Assembly: GCA_025059045.1 (NCBI GenBank)
Contig: JANXEA010000015.1
Span: forward strand, 1 to 40,594
Length of the DNA stretch: 40,594 bases
Reading direction: 5' to 3'
Source: Candidatus Bathyarchaeota archaeon
GTDB lineage: Archaea; Thermoproteota; Bathyarchaeia; Bathyarchaeales; DTEX01
The position numbers and the translations under genes are program-made. Positions 27,354-35,910 of this stretch are shown piece after piece. The notes beneath the pieces were generated by a model. It searched no databases. It saw only the letters and a list, made by a program, of their open reading frames with translations, and was not told the origin of the DNA. The stretch's first letter is position 1. Every line of letters begins with the position of its first letter.

Positions 27354-29017
27354 TCATTCTTCCCATTGGTTAATGATCGGCATCTTCCACCCTATACCAA
27401 ATGCTTTGGGCGTGATCTTTATGCATGGTGGTGCTTGCCTCCTTTTGTATTCCGCCCTCCTAAATCTCCTATAAATGTCCTCCACAACCTCTCTCGGATA
27501 GCCCATTTCGATGAGTTCACGTTTGCTTTTCCTCCTTTCTACTATGTCATCCACCATTGGGCTGACGAGATCAAAGTCGAATGGGTCATATTGCTCTTCT
27601 CTCAGTTCTGGGGATGGCTTCTTCTTGAAGATCCTCATAGGAATTATTTCTCTTCCGGCTTTTTCATTAACATATCTTGCTAGCTGGTAGACTTCAAGTT
27701 TACTTACATCTCCTAGAGCACCTATCCCGCCGACCATATCCCCATAGAGAGTGCAGTAGCCGAGAGCGAGCTCCGTCTTATTTCCAGTATTTATTATGAG
27801 TATTTTTAGATCCTTAAGCCTATTAGATATATCCATGAGGATATTACCTCTTATTCTTGGCTGTATATTTTCGTCGGCAACCGGATCATCACTCTCCTTA
27901 GCTAAACCAAAATTCTTTCTTATTTCTTCTAAAGGCTCCTCTAGGATTCTTCGATAACTTCAATTATTTCTTGGATCGGTATTTCTATAAAGAGTATCCC
28001 TAAATTCTCAGCTACTCTTCGCGCATCCTCTTTACTATGCTGACTTGAATATTTGGAGGGCATGTAAACTCCTATAACATTCTCTCTTCCCAATGCTTCT
28101 ACCGCGATGCAGGAGGTTAGGGATGAATCGATCCCGCCGCTCATCCCAACTATAGCCTTCTTAAACCCTGTTTTTCTGAAGTAATCGCGTATACCCAGCA
28201 TAATTGCGTTAAGCATCTCCTCCTCCCTGCGATAGGGGCCGGGGTTAACTTTTTTAGCAGTCCAGTTTCTTAAGTCGATGTCTGTTATGATTAAGTCTTC
28301 CTCGAACTGCTTGCCTATGGCTATTAAGTCTCCATTTCCATCTACCGCCAGGCTTTGTCCGTCAAAGACCAATTCATCTTGACCACCGACCATGTTAACA
28401 TAAAAAATGGGGAGATTGCATTTTCCAGCCTTTTCCTGTAATAATCTCAACCTAAGGAATCTTTTTCCGGCATAGAAAGGGGATGCTGAGAGATTGAGGA
28501 TTATATTAGCTCCCTTAGCGGCTAAAATATCCGTGACTTTTATAGGGTATTCCTCATCCCAGAGGTCTTCGCATATTTCAATGCCGAGGGCGATTTCTTC
28601 TTCGCCAAAGCTAACTCTCACTGTATTGATTTCCTTTGATGGCTTAAAGTATCTAGCTTCGTCAAAAACATCATAAGTCGGCAATAGAGACTTATAGGCA
28701 ACACCGATGAGATTGTTTCCTTTGAAAACGGCCGCGGCATTGTAGAGATCGCTATCCTCATAGTCCACAAAACCAACTATTCCCACAATATCCTCTTTCA
28801 TCTCTCCTATCATTGCTAGTAGTCTTCTCTTGTTCTCTTTCACAAATTCTCTCTCATATAATAGATCCTGCGGGGGGTAACCGGTGACCGCCAGCTCTGG
28901 AAAGATAACTATCTCCGCGCCATATCCCCTAGCCATTTCTATGTATCTCTTGATCTTCTTAACATTTCCTTTAATATCGCCTACGGTCGAGTTTATCTGA
29001 GCCATAACTATCTTCAT
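27354..29017 (-). CDS. nadE: Glutamine-dependent NAD+ synthetase (frameshifted)
   Basis: Two adjoining frames together encode a full-length enzyme (about 554 aa) that makes NAD+ from nicotinate adenine dinucleotide, ATP and glutamine. The first (29017-27941) has the nitrilase-type glutaminase domain with FPELAVTGYPPQDLL, YKSLLPTYDVFDEARYF and IEICEDLWDEE, giving the Glu-Lys-Cys triad. The PP-loop follows (VGMSGGIDSSLT). It stops at TAG 27941-27943. Adding one C to the CC at 27944-27945 restores the frame, and the intervening codons then read LEEPLEEIRKNFG and NIQPRIRGNILMDISN, matching the family. The second frame continues with LALGYCTLYGDMVGG through the C-terminus. Everything except that base looks intact, so an assembly indel is likely; a real recent mutation is the alternative. 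Confidence 0.88.
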
Positions 29018-29026
29018 TCGATGAAG
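29012..29026. promoter_or_regulatory. Palindrome over the nadE start
   Basis: CTTCAT-TCG-ATGAAG is a perfect 6-bp inverted repeat overlapping the nadE ATG (29017-29015, minus strand). Part of it is simply the Met-Lys codons, so function is uncertain. The half-sites resemble those upstream of glnA and of the AbrB-PhoU gene. An SD-like TGGTGAGC lies just upstream at 29026-29033. Confidence 0.3.
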
Positions 29027-29127
29027 CTCACCATGCGGTTATTAATGGGTTGAAAAATGGCGACACAGCGCCGTTTGAAATATCGTGATGAAACGTGTTC
29101 AAAATTGTCCCCAGCAGACTTTGTTAC

Positions 29128-30634
29128 TTAATAGTCAAGGTACTTCACTATCTCCCAAGGCGTTATATATAGACAGTATTGATTCCAGTCGTTTGTCTTA
29201 TACTCTATAAATGCATCGAATATGTGGCTCCCTAAAGTCTGATGTATAACCTCGTCACTCTTCATCTCTTCTAAGGCTTCCTTGAGCGTTGTCGGCAGCT
29301 CTTTTATTCTAAGAGATCTACGTCTTTCCGGAGGCATCTTATATACATCTTCATCAATTGGGTCGCCTGGATCAGTCTTCTTCTTTATGCCATCAAGCCC
29401 TGCCATTAGTAGACATGAGAATGCCAAATATGGATTGCATGAGGGGTCAACACCACGATACTCCAGTCGCTTTTGAGCCGCATATTGTGGCCCCTTATAG
29501 TAGACTGGGATTCGTATTAGAGCCGACCTATTGCGGCGGGACCAAATTATATATATTGGCGCCTCGAAGCCTGGAACAAGCCTTTTGTATGAGTTCACAG
29601 TCGGGCAGCACACGGCTGTTAAAGCCCTAGCATGCTCTAAAAGCCCTCCAATAAAATATCTTCCAGTTTGGCTGATCTCTGCGTACTCATCGTTTTCGTC
29701 ATACATACTATTATCCGAACCTTTCCATAATGAGATGTGCGTATGCATTCCGCTGGCATTATCCAGATAAACAGGTTTCGGCATGAAGGTAGCTATTAAT
29801 CCATACTTTCTAGCAACATTTTTCGCCACAAATTTGTAATATATCACTCTATCAGCGGTTTCGATAGGTCTATCAAATCGAAAGTTGATTTCAATTTGCC
29901 CAGCGGTTGCAACCTCATGATGATGCTTTTCTATTTTGAATCTAAAGTAGTCTTCGAGGATTGATGAGACTTCATTACGATACTCAATCGTCGTATCTTC
30001 AGGCGGAGGTCTAAAGTATGCCTCCTTTGGTCTAATGTAATATTTTCCAGGTGTGATTTCAGAGGATTGTGGGACAACTCTCGGCGCCCCCCATGAATCA
30101 CCCTCCCCTCCTCTAGGGCTGACCCATGGATCCCAGACAAGCTTCGTCGGATCTATTGAAGAGAAGAGAAAGTATTCAATTTCAGGAGCAAAGTAGGCGG
30201 TATAACCCATATCCTCTGCCGCCTTTACAGCCCTCTTTTCAACGTAACCTCGGGGGCAAACTTCTGAGAGATCGCCGCCGTAAGCTTCGTATACGTCGCC
30301 TATAACTATGGCACTTCTCTGGCTTTCATCGCTTGTCCATGGCAATATTGTCAGGGTGCCTGGATCCGGCATATATCATATCTGATTCATTAATGGACTT
30401 GTAACCTCTTACAGATGACCCGTCAAAACCTAGTCCGACTGTGAAAGCCTTTCCCTCTAAGTATTCTCTTGCGGGTATAACCATGTCATGTATTAACCCG
30501 CGTATATCTGTGAATGTTGAATTAACCCATCTTATCTTATTTACTTTTAAAATTTCTAGGGCCTTCTCAATCATTTCATTTTTTTCCAAGATTTTCACCA
30601 TGTTTAACGGAATGACCTTATCATATAAAAACAT
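29128..30634 (-). CDS. glnA: Glutamine synthetase, type I (frameshifted)
   Basis: Two overlapping frames give a complete GS (about 490-500 aa), which makes glutamine from glutamate, ammonia and ATP. The 5' frame holds IRWVNSTFTDIRG, FDGSSVRGYKSINESDMIY. The 3' frame starts PDPGTLTILPW and includes PEIEYFLFSS, GQIEINFRFD, NASGMHTHISLW and YKRLVPGFEAPIYI with the RRNRSALIRIP substrate loop. The join is at 30368-30369: the family has SDM-x-x-x-PD, and inserting CC there would give SDMIYAPDPGTL, so a 2-nt loss in a C-run is the most natural explanation. Start is ATG 30634 or ATG 30601. TATA-like TATAAATATT (30663-30672) favours the first; TTTTATATGA nearer the gene could serve the second. Confidence 0.9.
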
Positions 30635-30685
30635 TTACTAAATACTTCCATTATAAGGAAAATATTTATAGAATTTCATAAATAA

Positions 30686-30701
30686 ATGAACAAACATTCA
30701 T
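30686..30701. promoter_or_regulatory. Inverted repeat upstream of the glnA promoter
   Basis: ATGAA-CAAACA-TTCAT, a 5-bp inverted repeat with a 6-bp spacer, lies just upstream of the glnA TATA element. The longer context (AAACATTCATTGA) recurs with one extra base (AAACAATTCATTGA) at 31891-31904 upstream of the AbrB-PhoU gene. A nitrogen-regulator operator is a possible reading. Confidence 0.38.
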
Positions 30702-30763
30702 TGAGAAGATTGTCTGATAGTTAAATATGGTCAGTCTCCCGTTTTTATTCTCAAGATTATCTT

Positions 30764-31855
30764 TCAGATATACTGTGAAATAAAGTCCTCGATCGTTCTG
30801 TTCAGGGTTATTTCGGCGATGTTTTGACAATATTCCATAATTCTTCTCACCGCGTCTAGTATGAGCCCCAGGGTTAATGCTATATTCGGATCCAATTTTT
30901 TAGCAAATATAGTCATAGCAATATTACTTTCTATGCTGCTGTATTTCTCTATTTTTGAGAAGATTTCATCCGCTCCCCCATAGTCCCTCTTAAACATTAC
31001 TTTCAATGTTTCCTCGAATGTTTGGTGCATCAGCGAGCAGAAGTCAGTGATTTGCATGTACACTTCTTCGTCTAATGTTTCCTTCAGAACTAGGGTTTTA
31101 TCTTCTATAAGTTTTTTGAGCGAAAGTATATTGTTGGCTAAATTTAATGCATTACCCGCTATATTCTTTATGTCGTTGGCAACTATTCTGTAGCCTAAGA
31201 ACTCCTTTGGACTTTTAAACCCTAAATCTTTGAGTAGACCGCGCTCCAGGTGATATTTTAGTTGGCGGATTACGTAGAGATTCAGCCTACTAACATCACT
31301 ATATATCTCAGAAACAACTTTCACGAAATTATCCCCCTCACTCTTTAATGCTGAGACAACCTCTTTATTGGCTGCGAGAGCTAAAACAGCCATCCTTCTA
31401 ATAGCCATTTCAACTGGTAGATTTGGATGGTTTATTAGAATTCGAATGGTAATCTCATTCTCGCTCTCATCAATTATCTCTGAACCGAGGAGATTGTTCT
31501 TAACGAGATGGTTCACAGTTGCCCTATGCTTTTGAAGGCTGACTTTATCTCTAAATCTCAAGTGCATGATGTCCGCTCCAACAACGTAAAGCGCCGTTAT
31601 CTTTCGATGTAGGGACGCCGGATCATCCTCAGGCCTAACATGAAGCCAATACTCCTTTAATGTGGGTTTCTCGGATTCGCGCTCCTTAAAGGCCTTTCTA
31701 GGGATGAGAAGCGCTGATCCATCATCTAATACCTTGAATATGAGTTCGCTTCCCTTACTTATTTTCATCTCATGAACCCACTCTTTTGGCAGGGATATAA
31801 CAAAGGAGCCTCTGCCCACGCACTGAACCTTTCTAGATCCTAAGTCTTTCTCCAC
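30764..31855 (-). CDS. AbrB-PhoU fusion regulator
   Basis: 363 aa from GTG 31855. Residues 1-55 are a SpoVT/AbrB-type swapped-hairpin DNA-binding domain (VQCVGRGSFVISLPKEWVHE, GSELIFKVLDDGSALLIP). The remaining 300 residues are helical PhoU-like repeats with AIRRMAVLALAANKEVVSAL, AGNALNLANNILSL and VRRIMEYCQNIAEITL. Such fusions are common in archaea and are usually called phosphate uptake regulators, but no pst or pho transporter is adjacent; the neighbours are glnA and glutamate synthase. It may therefore sense another metabolite. TATA-like TTTAATATATATG at 31878-31890 gives an almost leaderless GTG start. It shares the upstream region with the divergent Cys-rich gene. Confidence 0.88.
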   Translation of the reverse strand: MEKDLGSRKVQCVGRGSFVISLPKEWVHEMKISKGSELIFKVLDDGSALLIPRKAFKERESEKPTLKEYWLHVRPEDDPASLHRKITALYVVGADIMHLRFRDKVSLQKHRATVNHLVKNNLLGSEIIDESENEITIRILINHPNLPVEMAIRRMAVLALAANKEVVSALKSEGDNFVKVVSEIYSDVSRLNLYVIRQLKYHLERGLLKDLGFKSPKEFLGYRIVANDIKNIAGNALNLANNILSLKKLIEDKTLVLKETLDEEVYMQITDFCSLMHQTFEETLKVMFKRDYGGADEIFSKIEKYSSIESNIAMTIFAKKLDPNIALTLGLILDAVRRIMEYCQNIAEITLNRTIEDFISQYI

Positions 31856-31870
31856 GAATTATCCCTCAAC

Positions 31871-31950
31871 CAATATATTTCATATATATTAAACAATTCA
31901 TTGATAACCATTTCCATGAATATAAATAATTTCGACTTCTTTTATATAAA
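31871..31950. promoter_or_regulatory. Divergent control region, AbrB-PhoU / Cys-rich gene
   Basis: An AT-rich 80-bp region with TATA elements for both directions (leftward about 31878-31890; rightward ttttatataaaa at 31940-31951). Between them lies ATTCAT...ATGAAT (31895-31921), an inverted pair of the half-sites also seen before glnA and nadE. Autoregulation by the AbrB-type protein is possible. Confidence 0.4.
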
Positions 31951-31985
31951 AAACATATCCTTTTTAAGCCAGAGGTGAATGATAA

Positions 31986-32357
31986 TTGAATATCCGATTC
32001 TGCAGGGACTGCACTAACTTTGAGGAAAGAAGGGATATTGACGGAACCACTTTATGCATGAAGAACCATGAACCGAAAGTTTTGTGCGAAGATTTCGCGC
32101 CCAGAGATTGCGGAGTTAACAAGAGAAGGTTATATCTAATGTCCTGTCCAGAATGCGTGAACTTTGAAGCCATTAACGGATACCCATTATGCGCTAAGGG
32201 GCATAAACCAGGAGATGCATGCGAGGACTTCATAGATAGATTCAGGAAAATAGATAGGGTAAAGCAGAATAATCAGATAAGAGCGGTGCTATCCATTAAT
32301 GGGCAGAGTATATTAAGTCTCGCTCTCCGCTCAAAACTGGATGACCCCGGTAACTAG
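31986..32357 (+). CDS. Cys-rich duplicated putative metal-binding protein
   Basis: 123 aa from TTG 31986, placed by a good SD (GAGGTGA, 31972-31978). It contains two copies of one unit: CRDCTNFEE...LCMKNHEPKVLCEDFAP, then CPECVNFEA...LCAKGHKPGDACEDFID. Each has CxxC, a later Cys, a His and a final Cys, a pattern suited to a small Zn or Fe-S site. The C-terminal third has no cysteines. I do not recognise a named function. It is the first gene rightward of the AbrB-PhoU control region and lies about 50 bp before the glutamate synthase genes, so a regulatory or redox role in that block is a reasonable guess. Confidence 0.78.
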   Translation: MNIRFCRDCTNFEERRDIDGTTLCMKNHEPKVLCEDFAPRDCGVNKRRLYLMSCPECVNFEAINGYPLCAKGHKPGDACEDFIDRFRKIDRVKQNNQIRAVLSINGQSILSLALRSKLDDPGN

Positions 32358-32405
32358 AGAGCCATGTAGAGGAGAATTTTAAACCTACTATCCAAGGTGA
32401 TTACG

Positions 32406-33554
32406 ATGTATGCTAGGAGAGAGCATGCAGGTTCCTATAGTGATGATAAAATCCTCGGTTCATGTGCACTTTTCGGGATGATGAATCTTACGTGTGAAAG
32501 ATTTTCTTCTAAAGAACCTGTCCACGCAATCTCCTGTATGCGTGAACGGGGAAACGGTCTTGGCGGAGGCTTTGCCATATACGGCATATACCCAGACCTA
32601 GCGGATCTCTACGCGTTTCACGTAATGTACATGGATCCGCTATCTAGAAGGAGGGCTGAAAAAAATTTGATGAGAGATTTCAGAATATTACTCAGTGAAG
32701 AGATCCCCACCAAAGAGAGTAATGAGTTTCTTGATCCCCCAACCTTCTGGAGATATTTTCTCGAGCCGAAGCCCTCGAAACTTAGAGATGAAAATGTAAG
32801 CAGCGATGAATATGTTGTCCGCAGAGTTATGGGTATAAATACTGGTGTGAGGGGAGCTTATGTCATTTCAAGCGGGAAAGATATGGGCGTATTTAAGGGC
32901 ATAGGCTTCCCAGAAGACATAGCCGATTTTTTCCGTTTAAACGAGTATAGAGGTTACATGTGGATCTGTCATGCGAGGTTTCCGACAAATACTCCAGGAT
33001 GGTGGGGTGGAGCGCACCCATTCAGCATACTTGACTGGTCGGTGGCCCATAACGGAGAATTATCATCGTATGGTGTAAACCGCCGCTACCTAGAAATGGA
33101 GGGATATGGATGCGCCATGAAGACTGACACTGAAGTGCTCGCATATGCGCTTGATTTGCTTGCCAGAAGACATAATATACCGATAGAATTGATTGCAAAG
33201 GTTTTTGCACCTCCTTATTGGGAGGAAATAGATGCGATGAAGCCTAAAGAGAGATTAACGTTTGCGGCGCTGAGGCGGGTTTATGGCAGCCTAATGATGA
33301 ATGGACCATTCTCAATAATAGCTGCCCGCCATGGCGAAATGATAGGCTTAACTGATCGAAAGAAGTTGAGGCCCTTAATAGGGGGGATGAGAGGCGACTT
33401 CCTGTACATATCCTCTGAGGAATCTGCGATCCGCTCAATATCCCCTAGCCTCGATAAGGTTGTACGCCCATATGGCGGCGAGATAATTGTCGGCAGACTT
33501 AGGGACTTAAGGGTCATGGAGACCCCAACACTTGTTGGGAGAGTGTATGCTTAA
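32406..33554 (+). CDS. Glutamate synthase, glutamine amidotransferase subunit
   Basis: About 382 aa, the class II amidotransferase part of an archaeal three-gene glutamate synthase; it releases ammonia from glutamine. Cys20 in GSCALFGMMN would be the N-terminal nucleophile after removal of a 19-residue leader. Other class II features are WICHARFPTNTPGWWGGAHPF, VAHNGELSSYG and MKTDTEVLAYALDLL. ATG 32406 is the start: the in-frame GTG at 32397 lies inside an AAGGTGAT SD. It adjoins the FMN subunit with no gap. Confidence 0.92.
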   Translation: MYARREHAGSYSDDKILGSCALFGMMNLTCERFSSKEPVHAISCMRERGNGLGGGFAIYGIYPDLADLYAFHVMYMDPLSRRRAEKNLMRDFRILLSEEIPTKESNEFLDPPTFWRYFLEPKPSKLRDENVSSDEYVVRRVMGINTGVRGAYVISSGKDMGVFKGIGFPEDIADFFRLNEYRGYMWICHARFPTNTPGWWGGAHPFSILDWSVAHNGELSSYGVNRRYLEMEGYGCAMKTDTEVLAYALDLLARRHNIPIELIAKVFAPPYWEEIDAMKPKERLTFAALRRVYGSLMMNGPFSIIAARHGEMIGLTDRKKLRPLIGGMRGDFLYISSEESAIRSISPSLDKVVRPYGGEIIVGRLRDLRVMETPTLVGRVYA

Positions 33555-35066
33555 GTGAGAAGATACCTTCTACCGGAATATATTGTTGAGAGGGACGACT
33601 TAAAATGCACGAGATGCAAGATATGCGTGGAGCAATGCACCTATGGCGTCCACAATTATAATGCTATAAAGAATATGATAGAGAGTAGAAGCGAGCTTTG
33701 CGTTGACTGCCTAAGATGTGTACTTTTCTGTCCAGTAAACGCGATAACTGTTAGAAGGAACCCGAACGTCTATAAGGAAAATTACCATTGGACATATGAA
33801 TTCATCACATCTATAAAGAGGCAGGCTGATACTGGAAGCGCACTTTTATCAGGCATGGGCTGCGACAAACAAAACCTAACCTACTGGGATAAGCTTCTGT
33901 TAAATGCTTGTCAGGTGACCAACCCGCCAATAGATCCAATAAGGGAACCAATAGAGATTAGGACATATCTTGGGGGAAAGCCCAAAATGCTTGAGTTTGA
34001 ATTCAATGATGAAGACATAACTTTGGGGACTAAACTTGGGCCATGTCTCTGCGCAGAAACCCCAATCTTGTTTGCAGCCATGTCTTATGGCGCATTAAAC
34101 TTAAATGTTCATGAGGCTTTAGCGAGAGCTGCGGTAGACTGTGGCACATATTTTAACTGTGGAGAGGGAGGACTTCACCCCAGCCTCTATAAGTATAGCG
34201 ATCATACAATAGTTCAGGTAGCATCCGGGCGTTTCGGTGTAGACTTAAAGTATCTTAGTGTCGGAGCTGCAATAGAAATCAAGATAGGACAAGGAGCCAA
34301 GCCCGGAATAGGCGGGCATTTACCGGGCGAAAAGGTATCAGATGATATAGCGATGGTTAGAATGATACCCGCTGGAACAGACGCCATATCTCCGGCACCG
34401 CATCACGACATATATTCTATTGAGGATTTACGTCAGCTAATCTACGCCTTAAAGGAGACTGTTGAATACACGAAGCCTGTCGCCGTGAAAATAGCCGCTG
34501 TCCATAATTCAGCAGCCATTGCAAGCGGCATTGTCCGCGCCGGAGCTGATATTATAGTCCTTGATGGTGTCAGAGGTGCAACCGGGGCGGCCCCTAAGGC
34601 CATTAGAGATAACGTGGGAATACCAATAGAGCTGGCCGTAGCATCAGTGGATCAGAGACTGCGTGATGAGGGGGTAAGAGATGAGGTTTCTTTAATAGCG
34701 TCTGGCGGTATAAGGAGCAGCGCCGATGTAGTTAAGGCTGTAGCCTTAGGAGCAGACGCTGTTTATATAGGAACAGCGGCTCTTATTGCTATGGGCTGCA
34801 CCTTATGCCAGAAATGCTATACTGGGAAATGTCCATGGGGAATCGCAACAACAGACCCAGAGATTTCGAAGAGGCTGAATCCTGAAGATGCCTATAAGAG
34901 AGTTGTAAATCTTGTTAAGGCCTGGAGCATAGAGATTAAAGAGATGCTTGGTGCAATGGGCATGGATGCCATAGAGAGCCTCCGCGGAAACCGTGAGCAG
35001 CTGAGGGGCGTGGGCTTAACAGATCGTGAGCTGGAGATTTTAGGCGTTAAAATGGCTGGCGAATAA
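33555..35066 (+). CDS. gltB: Glutamate synthase, FMN-binding subunit with ferredoxin domain
   Basis: 503 aa. The N-terminal domain binds two [4Fe-4S] clusters: Cys18, 21, 24, 28 and Cys49, 52, 55, 59. The rest is the FMN-binding synthase barrel with MSYGALNLNVHEALARAA, FNCGEGGLHPSLY, KIGQGAKPGIGGHLPGEKVS, the ammonia-to-2-oxoglutarate site region VKIAAVHNSAAIASG, DGVRGATGAAPKAI and ASGGIRSSADVVKA. CTLCQKCYTGKCPWGIAT near the end carries the Cys set of the 3Fe-4S region. GTG directly follows the preceding stop. No gltD-type NADPH subunit is present here, so ferredoxin may be the electron donor. Confidence 0.94.
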   Translation: MRRYLLPEYIVERDDLKCTRCKICVEQCTYGVHNYNAIKNMIESRSELCVDCLRCVLFCPVNAITVRRNPNVYKENYHWTYEFITSIKRQADTGSALLSGMGCDKQNLTYWDKLLLNACQVTNPPIDPIREPIEIRTYLGGKPKMLEFEFNDEDITLGTKLGPCLCAETPILFAAMSYGALNLNVHEALARAAVDCGTYFNCGEGGLHPSLYKYSDHTIVQVASGRFGVDLKYLSVGAAIEIKIGQGAKPGIGGHLPGEKVSDDIAMVRMIPAGTDAISPAPHHDIYSIEDLRQLIYALKETVEYTKPVAVKIAAVHNSAAIASGIVRAGADIIVLDGVRGATGAAPKAIRDNVGIPIELAVASVDQRLRDEGVRDEVSLIASGGIRSSADVVKAVALGADAVYIGTAALIAMGCTLCQKCYTGKCPWGIATTDPEISKRLNPEDAYKRVVNLVKAWSIEIKEMLGAMGMDAIESLRGNREQLRGVGLTDRELEILGVKMAGE

Positions 35067-35088
35067 ATGGGGAGGCAGTTTTCCAGAT

Positions 35089-35868
35089 ATGAACGACATA
35101 CATGGATGCGTGAAGAGGTTTGAGGTTGATAGGGCAATTATCGACGCTAAAGGAATGCATTACTTTGAATTGAATGCGCTGCTAAGGGAGTTAAGCGCTG
35201 ACGGGATTAGGGATGTTGAAGTTTACAATGTGTATGGGCAAAGGTATATTGGAACCGGGTTGAAGACCCCTCTGAATATCAGGATTTATGGGGTTCCAGG
35301 AAATGATCTTGGAGCATTCATGGATGGGCAGAGGATTTTCGTGTATGGCAATGCGCAGGATGGCTGTGGAAACACCATGAATGATGGCTTAATAATTGTT
35401 CATGGAGATTCAGGCGACGTCGCCGGCTATGGAATGAGGGGAGGAAAAATATTTGTTAAGGGGGACGCTGGCTTCCGGGTTGGCGTCCATATGAAAGAAT
35501 ATGGTGGTAAAAGGCCGACTATAATCATCGGTGGGAATGTGGGCGATTTTCTAGGCGAATATATGTCTGGGGGCATAATACTCGTCTTAAATCTGAGCCG
35601 AAAGGAAGGAGGAGGTAAGCGGAGCATGAAGTTCGTAGGTGTTGGCATGCATGGCGGCACAATCTATATTCGTGGGGAAGTCGTGCATGTGGCGAAAGAG
35701 GCTAGAGTCGTTGAGACTGATGAACATGATCTTCGCTTGATAAGCGAGCTAGTCAGGGATTTCTCCACATGTTTCAGCTTAGGAATGAGCATAGATGAGA
35801 TTATGTCGAATGAGTTTGTTAAGGTGGTGCCAGCTTCCTCGAGGCCATATGGAAAATTGTATGGCTAA
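35089..35868 (+). CDS. Glutamate synthase, GXGXG (beta-helix) subunit
   Basis: 259 aa of the GltS alpha C-terminal GXGXG domain: YGVPGNDLGAFMDGQRIFVYG, NAQDGCGNTMNDGLIIVHG, DSGDVAGYGMRGGKIFVKG and GGNVGDFLGEYMSGGIILVL, a regular run of right-handed beta-helix turns. In the single-chain bacterial enzyme this domain bridges the amidotransferase and synthase domains; in many archaea it is a separate subunit, as here. The gene starts 22 bp after the FMN-subunit stop and completes the set. About 20 residues at the C-terminus extend beyond the helix. Confidence 0.92.
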   Translation: MNDIHGCVKRFEVDRAIIDAKGMHYFELNALLRELSADGIRDVEVYNVYGQRYIGTGLKTPLNIRIYGVPGNDLGAFMDGQRIFVYGNAQDGCGNTMNDGLIIVHGDSGDVAGYGMRGGKIFVKGDAGFRVGVHMKEYGGKRPTIIIGGNVGDFLGEYMSGGIILVLNLSRKEGGGKRSMKFVGVGMHGGTIYIRGEVVHVAKEARVVETDEHDLRLISELVRDFSTCFSLGMSIDEIMSNEFVKVVPASSRPYGKLYG

Positions 35869-35910
35869 GAGGGAAATGAGGGGTGGAGCATCCTGAAGCA
35901 TGATACTATA

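Noticed and set aside
27936-27950. Programmed frameshifting in nadE
   Set aside because: There is no slippery heptamer, and repair requires one added base at a CC run; an indel is simpler.
30764-31855. Calling the AbrB-PhoU protein a phosphate regulator outright
   Set aside because: The domain architecture allows it, but no phosphate gene is nearby and the context is nitrogen metabolism.
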